Of a stretch of DNA of 64,000 nucleotides, positions 29,380 to 46,485 are shown in pieces (position 1 is the first letter of the stretch; each line of letters starts with the position of its first letter). The DNA lies in the NCBI GenBank assembly GCA_933207985.1, contig OW240924.1:72579236-72643235 (forward strand). The letters run 5' to 3'. This DNA comes from Pelobates cultripes. Its lineage: Eukaryota; Chordata; Amphibia; Anura; Pelobatidae. A model generated the notes under the pieces. That model saw only the letters and a program-made list of their open reading frames with translations, was not told the DNA's origin and did not search any database. The position numbers were made by a program, and so were the translations under genes.

Positions 29380-29892
29380 AAAGAATTAAAAAATACACTG
29401 CATTAGAAATAATAAAAATAAAAAAAAACTAAGTTAAATTAAAGTCCCATTAAAGGGATACGTAGATCAAAGGAAGGTCCAAACATCTTTCATATGATCT
29501 TTACACTAGAATGCCAACTTTTACATGTTGAGGCAACTAAACCATTTTGAAACAAAATTTGGCAAGGTATATTTTTCAATGTGAAAACCTATATCAAACA
29601 ATCCAGTATATTTTGATCTAGGTTGGTGGTTAGTGACCATTTTTGGTGTCAAGGTTAGCCCTAATTGGTCAAAAGCTATAGACGTTTAAGTCCAGGAGGT
29701 AGCTGTTGTGGCTGCATGCTACAGCAGATGTATGGCCAACCTGCCAGAATTGTGTGCAATGATTGTAATGCATTTATGTATTAAGTCGACGAAACCGTAT
29801 AACCTTGCGTGTATAGTCTATATGTTACATCACTGTTTTAATAATTCATCTCTCACCCACTATCATTCTATATATCCCTAACAACCTTTTAA

Positions 29893-30940
<1,048 letters not shown>

Positions 30941-31194
30941 TGATCCTGTTTGAAAATGTTGTTTAATAGATTAATATTATGTCTGGAAGCCTTAATAGAC
31001 CATCTGTGCCATACTAAAGTCACAGAAAAGTATTGATGTGAAATGTTAAGGATGTTCAGAAGGAACAAGAATGTATCTCATTGTTTCCGAATTCTAATTA
31101 TCCACCCGTAGCTGTTCCTGGGAAAGCTTCAAGTTACAATTATTCTCATGTGGCATGATTTAAAAATGTTCTAATTTTTAGGCCAGAATTGTAA

Positions 31195-31482
<288 letters not shown>

Positions 31483-31824
31483 TAAATTCTGTAATCCTGG
31501 AACAAAATGAGTGTAGGTTCTATACTTTTCATATTGCTAAAATCTATACATTTTGATTATTGTTCATATTAAATGAACCTACAGCTAAATCTTTTATGTT
31601 AAAATGCAATTTCAAGAAAATCATTGCGCTGTACAATGAAAATAAATATTTGTACATGAAATAAAATATATTCTGGTATTTAGATTCACAATTTTATGTT
31701 ATTTATGGCACAGTGTAATTCTTATATATTCCTGAATCAAAGGAAGCAAGGTATTTAATTTTTTTTTGCGTATTTAAAAAAAAAAAAAAAAAAGTATTTA
31801 GTTTTTACCAGGAGGACTAAATCC

Positions 31825-31826
<2 letters not shown>

Positions 31827-31864
<38 letters not shown>
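31827..31864. repeat. (ATT)n microsatellite
   Basis: Uninterrupted TTA/ATT trinucleotides at the 3' tail of the antisense LINE fragment to its right. Confidence 0.9.
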
Positions 31865-32580
31865 GCCATTTATAGAAAGCCAACAGATTCCGTAGCGCTT
31901 TACAATATTATGAGAGGCGGGATGTAACTATAAATAGGACAATTACAAGAGAACTTACAGGAACGATAGGTTGAAGAGGACCCTGCTCCAACAAGCTTAC
32001 AGTCTATAGGAGGTGGGGTGTAAAACATATTAGGACAGGAAATAGCAATCAAATAAGGTGGGAGTGAAGCAGAGCTGGAGAAGAGAGTAGAGTGCTGCCC
32101 TTTTAGGAGAGTGCATGAGACAGGTATGTGAGGTAGAGGTTACTCTGGGAGGCCATAAGCTTTCCTAAAGAGATGGGTTTGAAGGCACTTCTTGAACGAT
32201 TGAAGGACTAGGGGACAGTCTGATGGCAGTAGGCAGGCTATTCCATAGGAAGAGAGCCGCCCGCGAGGAGTCCTGCAAACGTGAGTTGGCCGTACGGGTT
32301 TGAGTAGCGGACAGGATAATGTCACGGGCAGAGCGGATAGACTGAGAAGGGGCATACCTATGGATCATTGAGGAGATATGAGGGGCTAGAATTGGTCAAT
32401 GCTTTATAGGTAAGGGTTAGCACTTTGAATTGACTCCTATAGTATACAGAAGGCCAATATAATTACTGACAGAGGGGTGAGGTGTGAGAGGACCGACTAG
32501 AGAGGAAAATCAGTCTGGCGGCAGCATTCATTACAGACTGTAGTGGGGCAATACGGCTTTTGGGATGACTATAGTTCTCA
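31865..32580 (-). mobile_element. antisense LINE 3' fragment (CR1/L2-like reverse transcriptase C-terminus)
   Basis: Minus-strand translation contains LQSVMNAAARLI (about 32545-32510), then ARDIILSATQTRTANSRLQD, LFLWNSLPTAIRLS and, in another frame, FKKCLQTHLFRKAYG. These are hallmarks of the end of ORF2 in CR1/L2-type LINEs. Frames are broken by indels and there is no start, so it is a 5'-truncated relic. The (ATT)n tract forms its tail. Confidence 0.75.
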
Positions 32581-32846
32581 TTCCCACAAACGTTGCTTAG
32601 AGTCCCTTAAAATCTGTTTAAGATAATGTTTCATGGGATTGCATGTCCGCTGTTTTTTGTCTTGCAGAAGCATAATTCTTAGACTTTTTTTTTTTTTTTT
32701 GTTAGAATTACTAATGTTTGCATAATGAGATCAGCTTCAAAAGTATACAGACAACATGCATTATTTGATTATACAAGATGCTTGGATTTATTAGCATAAC
32801 TGCATCGGATGCTGAGCATTGATCTAATAATCCCTTTTGTTGTTAG

Positions 32847-32928
32847 GATGATCCCCTGACAAATCTGAACACTGCTTTCGATGTAGCAGAGCGGTTCCTT
32901 GACATTCCCAAGATGTTGGATGCTGAAG
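32847..32928 (+). CDS. ACTN1: ACTN1 exon 7 (CH2)
   Basis: An 82-nt exon, residues ~199-226: DDPLTNLNTAFDVAERFLDI then PKMLDAE plus the first base of the next codon. AERFLD replaces mammalian AEKYLD. Glu225, mutated in human ACTN1-related thrombocytopenia, is kept as the last full codon. Acceptor tgttgttag, donor AAG|gtaatt. The phase-1 exit fits both downstream exon 8 copies. Confidence 0.97.
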
Positions 32929-36714
<3,786 letters not shown>

Positions 36715-36800
36715 ATATTATAGGGACGCTAAAGCCGGATAAGAAGGCTATTATGACATATGTGTCATGTTATTACCACGCCTTCTCAGGTGCACAGAAG
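36715..36800 (+). CDS. ACTN1: ACTN1 exon 8b (alternative, mutually exclusive version of exon 8)
   Basis: An 86-nt exon with the same phases as 8a: [20 protein letters not shown] then YHAFSGAQK. It differs from 8a at six residues (V>I, A>L, R>K, E>K, S>C, F>Y) and at 12 further synonymous codons; 11 codons are identical. That pattern means an old duplication under purifying selection, not a recent copy. The acceptor has a very strong pyrimidine tract (36681-36714, ending ctttttctgtgcag) and the donor is AAG|gtgaga. The Ala-to-Leu and Ser-to-Cys changes resemble those of alternative exon 8 forms in ACTN2 and ACTN4. Spliced after 8a, this exon reads ATA TTA TAG, an immediate stop, so the two cannot be usefully combined. 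Expression is not shown by the sequence. Confidence 0.92.
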
Positions 36801-38391
36801 GTGAGATTCCACTCATAACAGACATGCCTCTGCCCAATATGCACCCTCAATTAAGACCCTAAGTCTCGAAAAGGCAGAGGTACATTATACATCTCCATAT
36901 TTTTTTGTGCGTGGTTACACTTTACCTCTACCCCATTATTCACTTATCATTTGAGTGTCAAAAATGCTGTGCTGATCACTGTTCTCACTGACATCTTTCT
37001 TTAAAAGAGTTGTCAAACCGTTGTGTGTGTGCGCCTCGACCCTTTAGTTTGCGGACAGCAGTCACATGCCTTCGAATAGCGCCATATATTATAAAAAAAA
37101 AATTAAATTCTTTTTAAAATTGTGACCCGCACAAGTCGTCCCAGAGGTGTATAGTGTTTAACAAATTTATACTGATTCACCCCCGTCATGGACCCTCCAA
37201 GACTTTTAGGCATGCTTAATAGTGTAGGAATTGACATTGAGTGTTGCTTCTTCCAAAACTTGGAGATGCACAGGATAGAACGTCCACTTTTATTTATCGA
37301 AGAATGGTTGGTTGGCACCCACCTAATTGATTTGTATGAGAGAGTGCCATGAACCCCAGTTTTGATTAAATATAATTCGAAATATCCAGCATTTCATATC
37401 AATCCCTTTTTGTTTAAATCAGGTTTGAGGTTACAATAAAAAGTATTACACCTGCGAAATATAGTCCTAGGGCATTATGCATTGATAAAAGGGTGAATCC
37501 AGAACATCTGTCCTTTTTATATGTTCTTCAAATAAATGTGTAGCACTGGTGTGCACTTAAGTCGCACTTTGCATTTTTTTTTTTAAATGTTTTGGAACCC
37601 ACTGACTGAGCAACAGTGAGTAAGAGTGTAAGCAGTACAGGGGGAGTTCAGTTTTATAATCAGTACTGAATTATCCTATCCTCAGTTTTTGTGTATTTTT
37701 TTTGGAGTCACAAGGGTAGTTTAGAGATAATCCAATCAGTCTATCGACGCTGTCCAAATGTGCATGAAAGTAAAATTGCTAATACAGAAATTAAACTTTG
37801 TGTTGGCAATAGGGGACTGGGCGGTGGGGGCCTTGGAGACCCTCTGTTGTGGTCAATCTGCTCAAATAGTCAAACCTAGAAGGCAGCACCTGCATCAGTG
37901 TGTAGTGGTTATGGTATTTAGACTGTCCCTTTTAACATGTTAAGCTACTTACATGTTGGTGACCTTGTGAAGATAAATGGAATTTTATGTAAACCATAAA
38001 AAAAAAAAAAAAGACATTGAACTAAAAATCTCAAATTACAGACATCCGGCAACTCGTAAAATGTATTTTGTGCTGTCTGTGTTTGGATATAATTCTAGCA
38101 TTATTTTATGACGAAGATCCAAAAATGATTCTGTAAATATTTTTGTTCCTGTCTAACTTACACGTGATGTTTGATGCTACTTTCAGACAATGAGGCTACA
38201 GGAATCCTGACATTATTTCATTTGAGGTTTTTAAAGGTATAGGGCAGTGAGCCTTATGATATTTATGTGTGGATTTGAATTTTCTTTTTCTTTTTTTTTT
38301 TTTTTTTACTCTTAAAGCGGTTTGTCAGTTTTTTTTTCTAGCATAATACAATTATGTAGCTATATTTTCTTTGAAGAAAAAATTGAAGCGG

Positions 38392-38509
<118 letters not shown>

Positions 38510-40199
38510 TTTTATTTTTTTTATATATATATATATATATAATATAATTTTTTTTTATATATATGTGTGTATGTTGGCTGAATTCCACAATAATTCAGGT
38601 TAGAAATCGAGAAGCCAACTAATATCTGAAAGTGTAACTATAATGAGAAGCCCATATTGGCTCTACGTAGATTTTTTACCATTTACATAGTGATAACGTG
38701 AAAATGGGACATTTTAATGAAAAAAGTTTTTCTTTATTTTTATCCCATATCACCATGACAAATCCGCTTTCAATGAATTTCATTTTGCATTAAATTCAAA
38801 TTAAACCTGCATGAGTTTTGCAGTTTTTATGAAATTCTAACACCATAATGCCCCAGTGTTTTTTCTCACCTATTATTAAAAAAAAAAAAAAACCTTCCCC
38901 CTCCTCTTTCCCCCAAACATCTAAGCAAGCTTATATCCTGGTTTATGCCAATGTTTCTAAATACAAGTGAGATATTGTTCATGTAGTGGTAAGTTGCATG
39001 GCCTGACTCAAGATGATTAGCTGATTTAAACCGGCAATAATGTTTTATAATAATTCAGTTGACGGTGAAGAATTTTGTGCAGATAATGTTGGAAAATATT
39101 TTTGTGTTTCCTACTCCTTTCCGTATGAGGTTATCTGCCCTAAATCAGAATACTCTTTTCCAACTGTGTGCGTTTTGTATACTACCTGAGCCATCTGGTC
39201 TTTGTAATCTTGTCAGAATAATAAAGTAGTGTTGGCATGAGTGGGCCCCATCATAATGGGCACTTCTTCAAAGTACATATATATGCTGCATCAAAAATAG
39301 CCTACATTCTTATCCAATGTAATGTTTTATTGAATATAATGTTTGACAAACTTTATTTTTTTGTGATTGACTTTTCCCCTCCAATTATGTGTATAAAAGT
39401 ATAATAAATAGATAGAACCTGCTCAGGGTTGTGTATTTAGTCTGGTTTTGATCACTTACAATTGCTGTTTAAATTTTATTCTGGGTATCCATGATATAAT
39501 GCACCATGTACGTGAAATACTAATAATGAGGTTGCGATGACCGAGTTGTGCCAGAACAACCTGCTAATTTAGATAATTTCTCTAAATCCTATTGTGTAAC
39601 ATTTACCTTTCGTTTGGCAAAACAAATTAAAAACAAAAATCAAACTTACTCTGAAACTAGCACCCCTGATAGATTGTGTCACCCTCACACTCCCAGAATG
39701 CCGTGCAGAGTTGGAACGTTAGATTTTCTACCCACATTGCTTTAGACCTGATTTATGGAACACCCTGCTCTTGGTCCGAACCACTGATTAGAATCTAATT
39801 TTAAAAAAAATGTTGCCCAGAAATCCAATGTTCTTTATCCATTAAGTTGCTGTGTACAGGGCATATTTTCTTGTTTGTTTGATATAGTACTGTGAGAAAT
39901 GTCTTAAAATTCTTGACATTTCTCTAGAGTGTGCAATCACGTGTGCATTAAAACCTTATAAGTGTGCATAGTCTGGCGAGGGTTGATATTGTTAATCCCT
40001 GCAACTTCCATCATTATGACCTGAACTTCATGATGGAGCATACTCAGAGATTTCTGCATGCCTTCAAAAACCTAGACTATATTTCTTGTTCTGACTTGTT
40101 TGCACCAGTGCCACATGCGCGAGAGTACATCAATGACCTGAGCTCCTCGCAGATGAAGCACCAGGAGCAATGGACATGGCGTACCTTCTCCTGGAACCA

Positions 40200-40365
40200 C
40201 TGAAGTGGCAAAGTTTAACACAGTGAAGAAGTTTAAGCATGCGTGGGATATGCAGAAGGCTATACTAGATATAAGATAAGGCCAGGGACTAATTAAAAGT
40301 ATTTAGAAATATTGGGCAGACTAGATGAGCCGAATGGTTCTAATCTGCCGTCACATTCTATGTTT
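40200..40365 (+). repeat. dispersed repeat, 3' end (class uncertain)
   Basis: The stretch gggcagactagatgagccga ... tctgccgtcacattctatg resembles a common frog repeat end; the final attctatg octamer is CR1-like. An 80-codon frame just upstream (39964-40203) is unrecognised. Confidence 0.45.
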
Positions 40366-40950
40366 CACTGGGCCACCAGAGTAGGTGACAATGTCCCCAT
40401 CGCGGTTTCACTAAATCTGCAAGGACACCTGAAGGTGACCGAGACACTCACCCACAGCCATTTGTAAAACGCATCCCTAGTCGCCATGCAAACTCGTCGT
40501 AGCCTAGCAGCATTGTCAACCTAAGATACTGCAGTGTCCCAGGAAATGTCCCACTTGACCAGTCCAGGTCTGGAGAGCAATGAGATTGCAGGCTAAGTAC
40601 AAACTCACATAGTGTTATTTTATGGCCCACAAAACCTGTGTGCCAATACTTTGGATGGCATTACCCTTCTGCTCCCCTTGTCTGCCCTCCCATGCGCTCA
40701 GCCAGTTTTAGGTCGTAAGTCTCTGCAGTGCCAATATTTGCCATCACTGCTGTAGGGTGTCTTACTTTGTTTGGCCTATAGGCAACAGCTCTATGGAATC
40801 TATTTTCTTTGAAGGCTTATATCTAGAGCATTCATCGAACTAGAAACATCTGCCCCTTAAAATTACAAGGGAACCAATACACAAACTTGGCAGTTATAAA
40901 CTGTTTAAAAGCTACACATGTTTTTGGAAAGATAAAAAATTGTGCTGTGG

Positions 40951-43360
40951 GAGGGGCGGAGCCTAACAGCGGAGGCAAGCAGACGCAAGTCTAAGGAGCT
41001 CCGAGCAAAAACGGACGAAAATACGCTCAAAATCGACCGATACTACCCCCCACAACCACTAACTGAAGGCGGGAACCCCTTAAGCCCTAATGGGACGCAA
41101 ACACAAGAAACAGATGCCGGATAATCCAGCCCCAGGACTCACAATAGGGGAAATGTGGCGGCAAGCATGCGGCCCGAGCGGATCCAATATGGCGGCGCTC
41201 CACAGAGGCTGCTCGGATTTCTCCGATGGCTACTCAGAGGGAGCTGAAGATGAATGCCTCCTAACCCCAGACCCAAAGCCCAGGGCAAAACCCAGCAAAC
41301 CAAGGAAGGACCCAGATGCCGACCTGGTAACCACTTGGGTGTTAAAGACCCTACTAGCCGACCTCCAAAAAAACATCCTTGCGGATGTCACCGCACTAAG
41401 GGGAGAGCTGCAGGGCCTGACGGGGCGCATAGCAGTACTGGAGGCCACCTCCCAAGAACAGCAGAGCACTATCGCCTCACTGAGAAGCGACATTCAGGAC
41501 CTGCGCAGCCAAAATATGCTGCATGAACGGCGCTTCGCAACCCAGGAAGACTCAAGACGGAGACTCAATATCAAAGTCAGGGGACTCCCAGAGGGGTTGC
41601 CGGAGACTGACCTACCGCACATGATCAAGCGCCTGCTAACCAGCATACTGCCCACAGACCAAGCTAAAGCCATAACACCAACAGATCTCTTCCGGATTCC
41701 GAAACCTGCTGGGGCCCCAGACATGGCCACAAGGGACACCGTACTCACCTTCAAAAATGGGACTGACAAATCGGCGGTCCTCACAGCCGTCCGGGGTAAA
41801 GCCCCCATACAATTTGAAAATGCTAAACTAACCTTCTATGCTGACCTGTCCAGTGGAACTCTGGCGTGGCGCAGGTCACTTAGGCCTCTTACCTCCACAC
41901 TCCAGCGCAACAACATTCCGTATCGCTGGCGGCCCTCGCACACGCTCCTGATACAGCAAGGTGAAACAACACACCAAATCTACAGCATGCAAGATGCAGC
42001 GGCCCTTCTCCGAACCCTGGGCCTGCCACAGGATTCACTCCCCCAAGCGGGACCCGGTGTTCCCACCACCCCGAGCCACAGCTGGGATCCAGCAAAAAGT
42101 GCCCCATTCAGACCACGGAGCACCACACCGGTCACCTACGCCTCAGTTACCACATAGATGGAGCCTAAGGGCGCACCCTCCAAGCTCCGCAACACCATGA
42201 CCTGCCTACACTGAACTGCCGAGAAGGGGAATACTGCTCCAGGGCACCACCAATACCCCGCAAGGCATCGGTTGATGAAATCCACTATCAAGTCCTTGGG
42301 GACTCTACTTTCCTCTTCTCCCCTTTTATCTCTCATTAAATACGCCATCACATGATTCAGGACTCTGACCTGGAGAACACCAGGGAACTTTGTAACTCTG
42401 TTTGGCAAGTTTGAGATTGTTCACCTGCAGTAACACGTTCATAGCCACTGTCTGTTTAATAATTAATCTACTAATACTTCACACTTATAAGGCACATAAC
42501 TGTTATTTTTCACCGTTTTTTTTTTTTTTTGTAGCCTTTGTTTCCCTGAAATGAGAATCTATACTGAGCTCCATGTGCGGTATATTACGCGATGGCTAAC
42601 ACACAAATACTCGCCTCCTTAGCAAGTACCCCTAAGCAAGAATTCCCATGTAACATTGTTACCCAGAAAAGTACAGGGAAATCCCACCTAGCAGACGAGA
42701 GTAGCTTCTTAGGATATCACCCGGGAATCGGCCATACGCAAAATAGAAAACACCACAACTTTACCCTACTACCTTAAGCCTAGCGACCCCTCAACCCCCA
42801 ATCACGCATTAACCATGACCTTAAGGGTCCCTACCACATAAACAGGGGGATTTATGTATGCATCGGACAGCTTGAATTTAGTCTACCCCGGCGGGCCCAC
42901 TTCCATTCCCAGCGAAGCATTTAAGCGGCACAGCTAACATAGCCCTAAGGTGCCCCCTCGGACCACTTCACAGGAGTACCTTCAATAGCGCGGCACAATT
43001 AAAATCGCAGCTCTGATCAGACATACTGTACTAAACGCATAAAACTGTATAACCCAAGACAAAGATAAGAGCGAACAGCTATGGTCTGTAATGCAATGTT
43101 CTAGCCTAACTGTTAACCTTAATCTTAATGTGACTACTAAGTGACAGATATCTGTGAAACAAAATACTACTTTTACTTGTCTCTATAAGTGTAAGTTATT
43201 ATCCTGTTTATATAACTACTCTAAAAAAAAAAGTGCAATGTTATTACTGCCATGTGATGAAACGTGTATTTGAACTTGAGCGCACCAGCTATTGTGGCTG
43301 TGCAACTCCGCCTGTTAACCTTATGCACGACCAAAAATAAAGAATTATTAAAAAAAATTA
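40951..43360 (+). mobile_element. ORF1-only L1-like retrotransposon (HAL1-like), with perfect 17-bp TSD
   Basis: Flanked by identical AAAAAATTGTGCTGTGG at 40934-40950 and 43361-43377. It starts with a GC-rich leader (gaggggcggagcctaacag), then an intact 355-codon ORF1, then ~1.2 kb without any endonuclease or reverse transcriptase frame, and ends accaaaaataaagaatta plus A-rich tail. At 2.4 kb it appears complete at both ends but lacks ORF2. It must have been moved in trans by a full LINE. Confidence 0.85.
41090..42157 (+). CDS. L1/Tx1-like ORF1 protein (nucleic-acid-binding chaperone of a LINE)
   Basis: 355 intact codons starting MGRKHKKQMPDN. Residues ~80-145 form a heptad-rich coiled coil (LLADLQKNILADV ... 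IAVLEATSQEQQSTIASL), the trimerisation region in L1 ORF1p. Residues ~156-250 fit the RRM-like domain, with the conserved RRRLNIKVRGLPEG entry and LFRIPKP. Residues ~251-315 fit the C-terminal domain (LTFYADLS..TLAWRRSLRPLT, PYRWRPSHTLLI). Such proteins bind the element RNA in a ribonucleoprotein. The frame begins 140 nt inside the element and no ORF2 follows. It is a mobile-element gene inside an ACTN1 intron, on the same strand. Family assignment (L1/Tx1 clade) is by motif recognition only. Confidence 0.85.
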   Translation: MGRKHKKQMPDNPAPGLTIGEMWRQACGPSGSNMAALHRGCSDFSDGYSEGAEDECLLTPDPKPRAKPSKPRKDPDADLVTTWVLKTLLADLQKNILADVTALRGELQGLTGRIAVLEATSQEQQSTIASLRSDIQDLRSQNMLHERRFATQEDSRRRLNIKVRGLPEGLPETDLPHMIKRLLTSILPTDQAKAITPTDLFRIPKPAGAPDMATRDTVLTFKNGTDKSAVLTAVRGKAPIQFENAKLTFYADLSSGTLAWRRSLRPLTSTLQRNNIPYRWRPSHTLLIQQGETTHQIYSMQDAAALLRTLGLPQDSLPQAGPGVPTTPSHSWDPAKSAPFRPRSTTPVTYASVTT

Positions 43361-44297
43361 AAAAAATTGTGCTGTGGTACTTTTTATCTGACCATATGGC
43401 CATGACATTCGTAGCCCTTTGCTACTTCCATTTAATGATTGTTTTATCGATCTAAGAATGCATGACCTATAAATCTGCCAAGCTTTGACAGTTTAGCCCA
43501 AATAATAAACTCATTGCAATTTCTATTGCAAATAGTGTCATGTTTCCTGATACAGGTATATTCTCAGATCTGTAGAATATATGGAATAGAAACCACGATT
43601 GAAAAATCCAGACTATTATAACCCAGCTGTGAGTCGCGTTTTCTTTATTTCCTCATCAGAGCCGTGCACTTCATGTGCCACGATGTTGACTTTCTGGCAC
43701 TCATATAGTTAATGGTTATATTTAATATTTGACTGTGCTGTAGAATCATAGATTGGTGAAGTTGAACACGTATTGTTACAGGGACACGGAGTTGCGAAAT
43801 CAGGCTTTGTGTGTGTTAGTTACGGTGTTTTGAGTCCTTTTCATGCCTATGATTCCCAACCACTACATAAATCTGTGCTATAGAAGAGTTAACATTTTAT
43901 TTGTGTGAATGTAGCAATTCTGTTAGTTTAAGTCTTTTACGGTTAGCGACAGGTTGGTTAACCAATGCCTCTCATGGATCTACATTTTTAAAGCAAAGTT
44001 GATAAACTACAGCCCCCATTGTTAATAATTTGGCATTCGGCAATTAAAAAGAATCATGGGTTTTGTAGTCCAACAGCAGCTAAACCGTGCCATTTAACAT
44101 GTCTACGTGATATTGTGCCATGTATGTATTATGCAGATACCTTCTCTATGATGGCAATTGTTTTTATTTTTTTATTTGTTTTTTTTTTTAATGTATTTTT
44201 TTTTTTTATTGTTTTTAAAATGTATAGGGAGAGGGTACAGAAGGAAAAAGGGTGGTGGGGGTGGATAATAACGTGTGTTTTATCACGTCCCACATTT

Positions 44298-45873
44298 AAA
44301 CATTTATTTTTTTAAATATTTTATTTGACATTGATTAGCATTAACAAGCAATGATGCATTGTCAGTGAAGTATATAACATATGAACATTTGCAATAAAGT
44401 ACAGTAACAAACGCTTACATCAATGCGGTAATTATTTTTATCAACAGTGCAGCAGTGATAGTTAGGCTATAGTTATCTACATGATACTCTGAAATCTGAG
44501 GTGTCCAATACCTGGACTCATTCCCTGTTGTCTACAACTAGCCTGAGGGTCTGCATACTTTAGTTGTTTTTTAGTGTTCGTGGCTTGTCGTCTATGATTC
44601 TGTATCGTGTCAATTGGCAGTGTCTTATCAATTATCTCGCACGTATCCCTGGCCTCCTTTCTAGGTAGGTGGGGGGGGGAGGGTGGAAGGCGATTGCCTT
44701 GAATGTCGGGGGACGTTGCAGTGTTAGGGCGGATAAAGGATAACCAGGTACCCCAAGCATTAGTGTGTCTGGTGTATTTTTTGGAGTTGGCATATGTGAT
44801 TTCCTCCATCACCCATATGGATTCTACCTTGTCTATCCATTCCCTTATAGAGGGGGAGTCAGCCCGTTTCCACTGTTCTGAGATGAGCAGGTTTGCTGCC
44901 GTGAGAAGGAAGAGTACCAGGGGCAATATACTTTTTGGTACCGATAAAGGCAAAAGGAGGAACCTCATACATTCTGGAGTAAGTGGAAACGGTGTGCAGG
45001 TGATAGTTTGGGTTAGTGTGTGTGTATACATTTCCAGACGTTAGAAATCAGGGGGCATTGCCACCATATGTGAGAGGTGTGAGTGTCAGGTAAGGTTGTT
45101 GGCATCGCCAACATTTTTCGTCTGCTTGAGAGTAGTGTTTGTATATTTTTGATGGTGTGTAGTGCCAGTGTGTTGTTCGTTTGTAATTGCTCTCTTGCAT
45201 ACTTAGATTCGCAGAGGATTTGTACCCTTGAAAAAATATTTTTCTGCTTTGCTCTAATGAAAGAGAGATCAGCATTTCCGTCGCCCATTTGGATATGCAG
45301 GGCAGGAGTTTCTGATCCTGTGTCAGCTGTATGAGTGTGTGCATTGTGGAGAGTAGCTTCCTCCTCAGGGGGCGAGTCGAGCGTAGCTGCTCAAATTTGG
45401 TCAGGTCCCGGTTACCTGCTGGTAACAGGTTGTTGCAGTGAACAAAGTGGGTTGTTTGGTTGTAATGCAGGTGCCGGAGGCCTGTTGGTTCTTGTTGGTT
45501 GAGAATCTCGGGAAGGGGTTTTATCGATTGTAATGTGAGATATGCACTGGAGTGGAAGGCCTGGAATGCCCTACCTGAAATCTCTTCTTTGAATTTGGGA
45601 TTGTGTCTGATAGGGGAGAGGGTTTAGGAGATATTGTCTCTGTTTGTCGTATGAGCGACCAGATTCGGAGGCAATGGTCGGGTGGTCCTTGTATTTGGAC
45701 ACCAGTTGATAGGAGTCTTGCCATGGGTTTGTGTAAAGGGGGAGAGTAAAGAACGAGGCTTCAAGTTTAACCCATTGGTGTGTATTGTTGGCGTTCGTCC
45801 ACTCTTATATCCTGGTTAAATGTATTGCCTTGTGATAAAAGTCTATATTGGGGAGTCCCAAGCCTCCCTCCGT
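44298..45873 (-). mobile_element. antisense, 5'-truncated L1/Tx1-like LINE (ORF2 C-terminus and 3' UTR)
   Basis: The minus strand reads GGLGLPNIDFYHKAIHL near 45860-45810, then further frames through QADEKCWRCQQPY and LISNVWKCIHTH to HTNAWGTWLSFIRP. These are typical of the region after the reverse transcriptase in L1-type ORF2, including the CWRC zinc-knuckle-like part. Frames are broken by stops and shifts. Near-identical ACGTCCCACATTT (44285-44297) and ACGTCACACATTT (45874-45886) flank it as a probable 13-bp duplication with one change. Confidence 0.8.
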
Positions 45874-45886
45874 ACGTCACACATTT

Positions 45887-46485
45887 TATTACTTCTGATT
45901 GCATTCGAGAGGCACAGATACATCTTTAGAACAGTCCAAACAGTAAGTGCAGTAAAACATTTAGAACAGCTAATCTACATCTCTAGATGTCTGGGGTATT
46001 TCAAAACTTAGGCCACAGGCAGTCCGTTTGATATGCTGGTGTTTGTGGGTTTTGGGCGTATGAGGTTTGTAGGGGGTTTCGCTATCAGGGGGAGGGAACA
46101 TTTGGGTACCTTTGCCCATAGTCATGCTAGCGTATACATGAGTACAGTGGGATGCCAGTTATCATTCTTATACCCCTATTAGTACTACTAGTCAGTTCGG
46201 TATCCAATGGGCCAGGATTACAGGTAGGTCATGGTGGGGTGTGGGTTTAGTGCAGGTATATCAAGAGTGGGTTTATATGGACCATTTGCGAAGCAGGTGT
46301 ACACGATTACAGTAACATGTTTAGGGTTTATCTGATCTCCATGTGTCCCACATATCACAGGCCATTTGGCAAGGTGGAAGAGCATTGTGAAGCCCTTCCC
46401 GTAAATACGTTGTTTGTCAAGGGCATGTACCAGTTCTCGGAAGCAACAATACTTTTTAATGGATCTATATAGTCTTGGTGGCATG
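45887..46485 (-). mobile_element. possible antisense LINE 3' UTR fragment
   Basis: G/T-rich on the plus strand like the 7976 insertion, and its left edge complements an aataaaatgt-type signal. No ORF. The neighbouring LINE appears to have inserted at its tail. Confidence 0.35.

Larger units (their letters stand above)
28170..29395 (+). mobile_element. retroelement-like insertion with L1-type tail
   Basis: GC-richer than its surroundings, with a 197-codon open frame (28185-28778) of proline/serine-rich, GEGEGTDDG-containing sequence that I do not recognise. It ends gcacaacaaaaataaagaat plus an A-run, the tail shared with the ORF1-only L1-like element. No target-site duplication identified. 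Coding capacity of the frame is doubtful. Confidence 0.5.

Noticed and set aside
39964..40203. 80-codon frame (MHSLARVDIVNPCNFHHYDL...)
   Set aside because: No recognised family; it runs into a dispersed repeat end. Could be retroelement-derived, but I cannot support a call.
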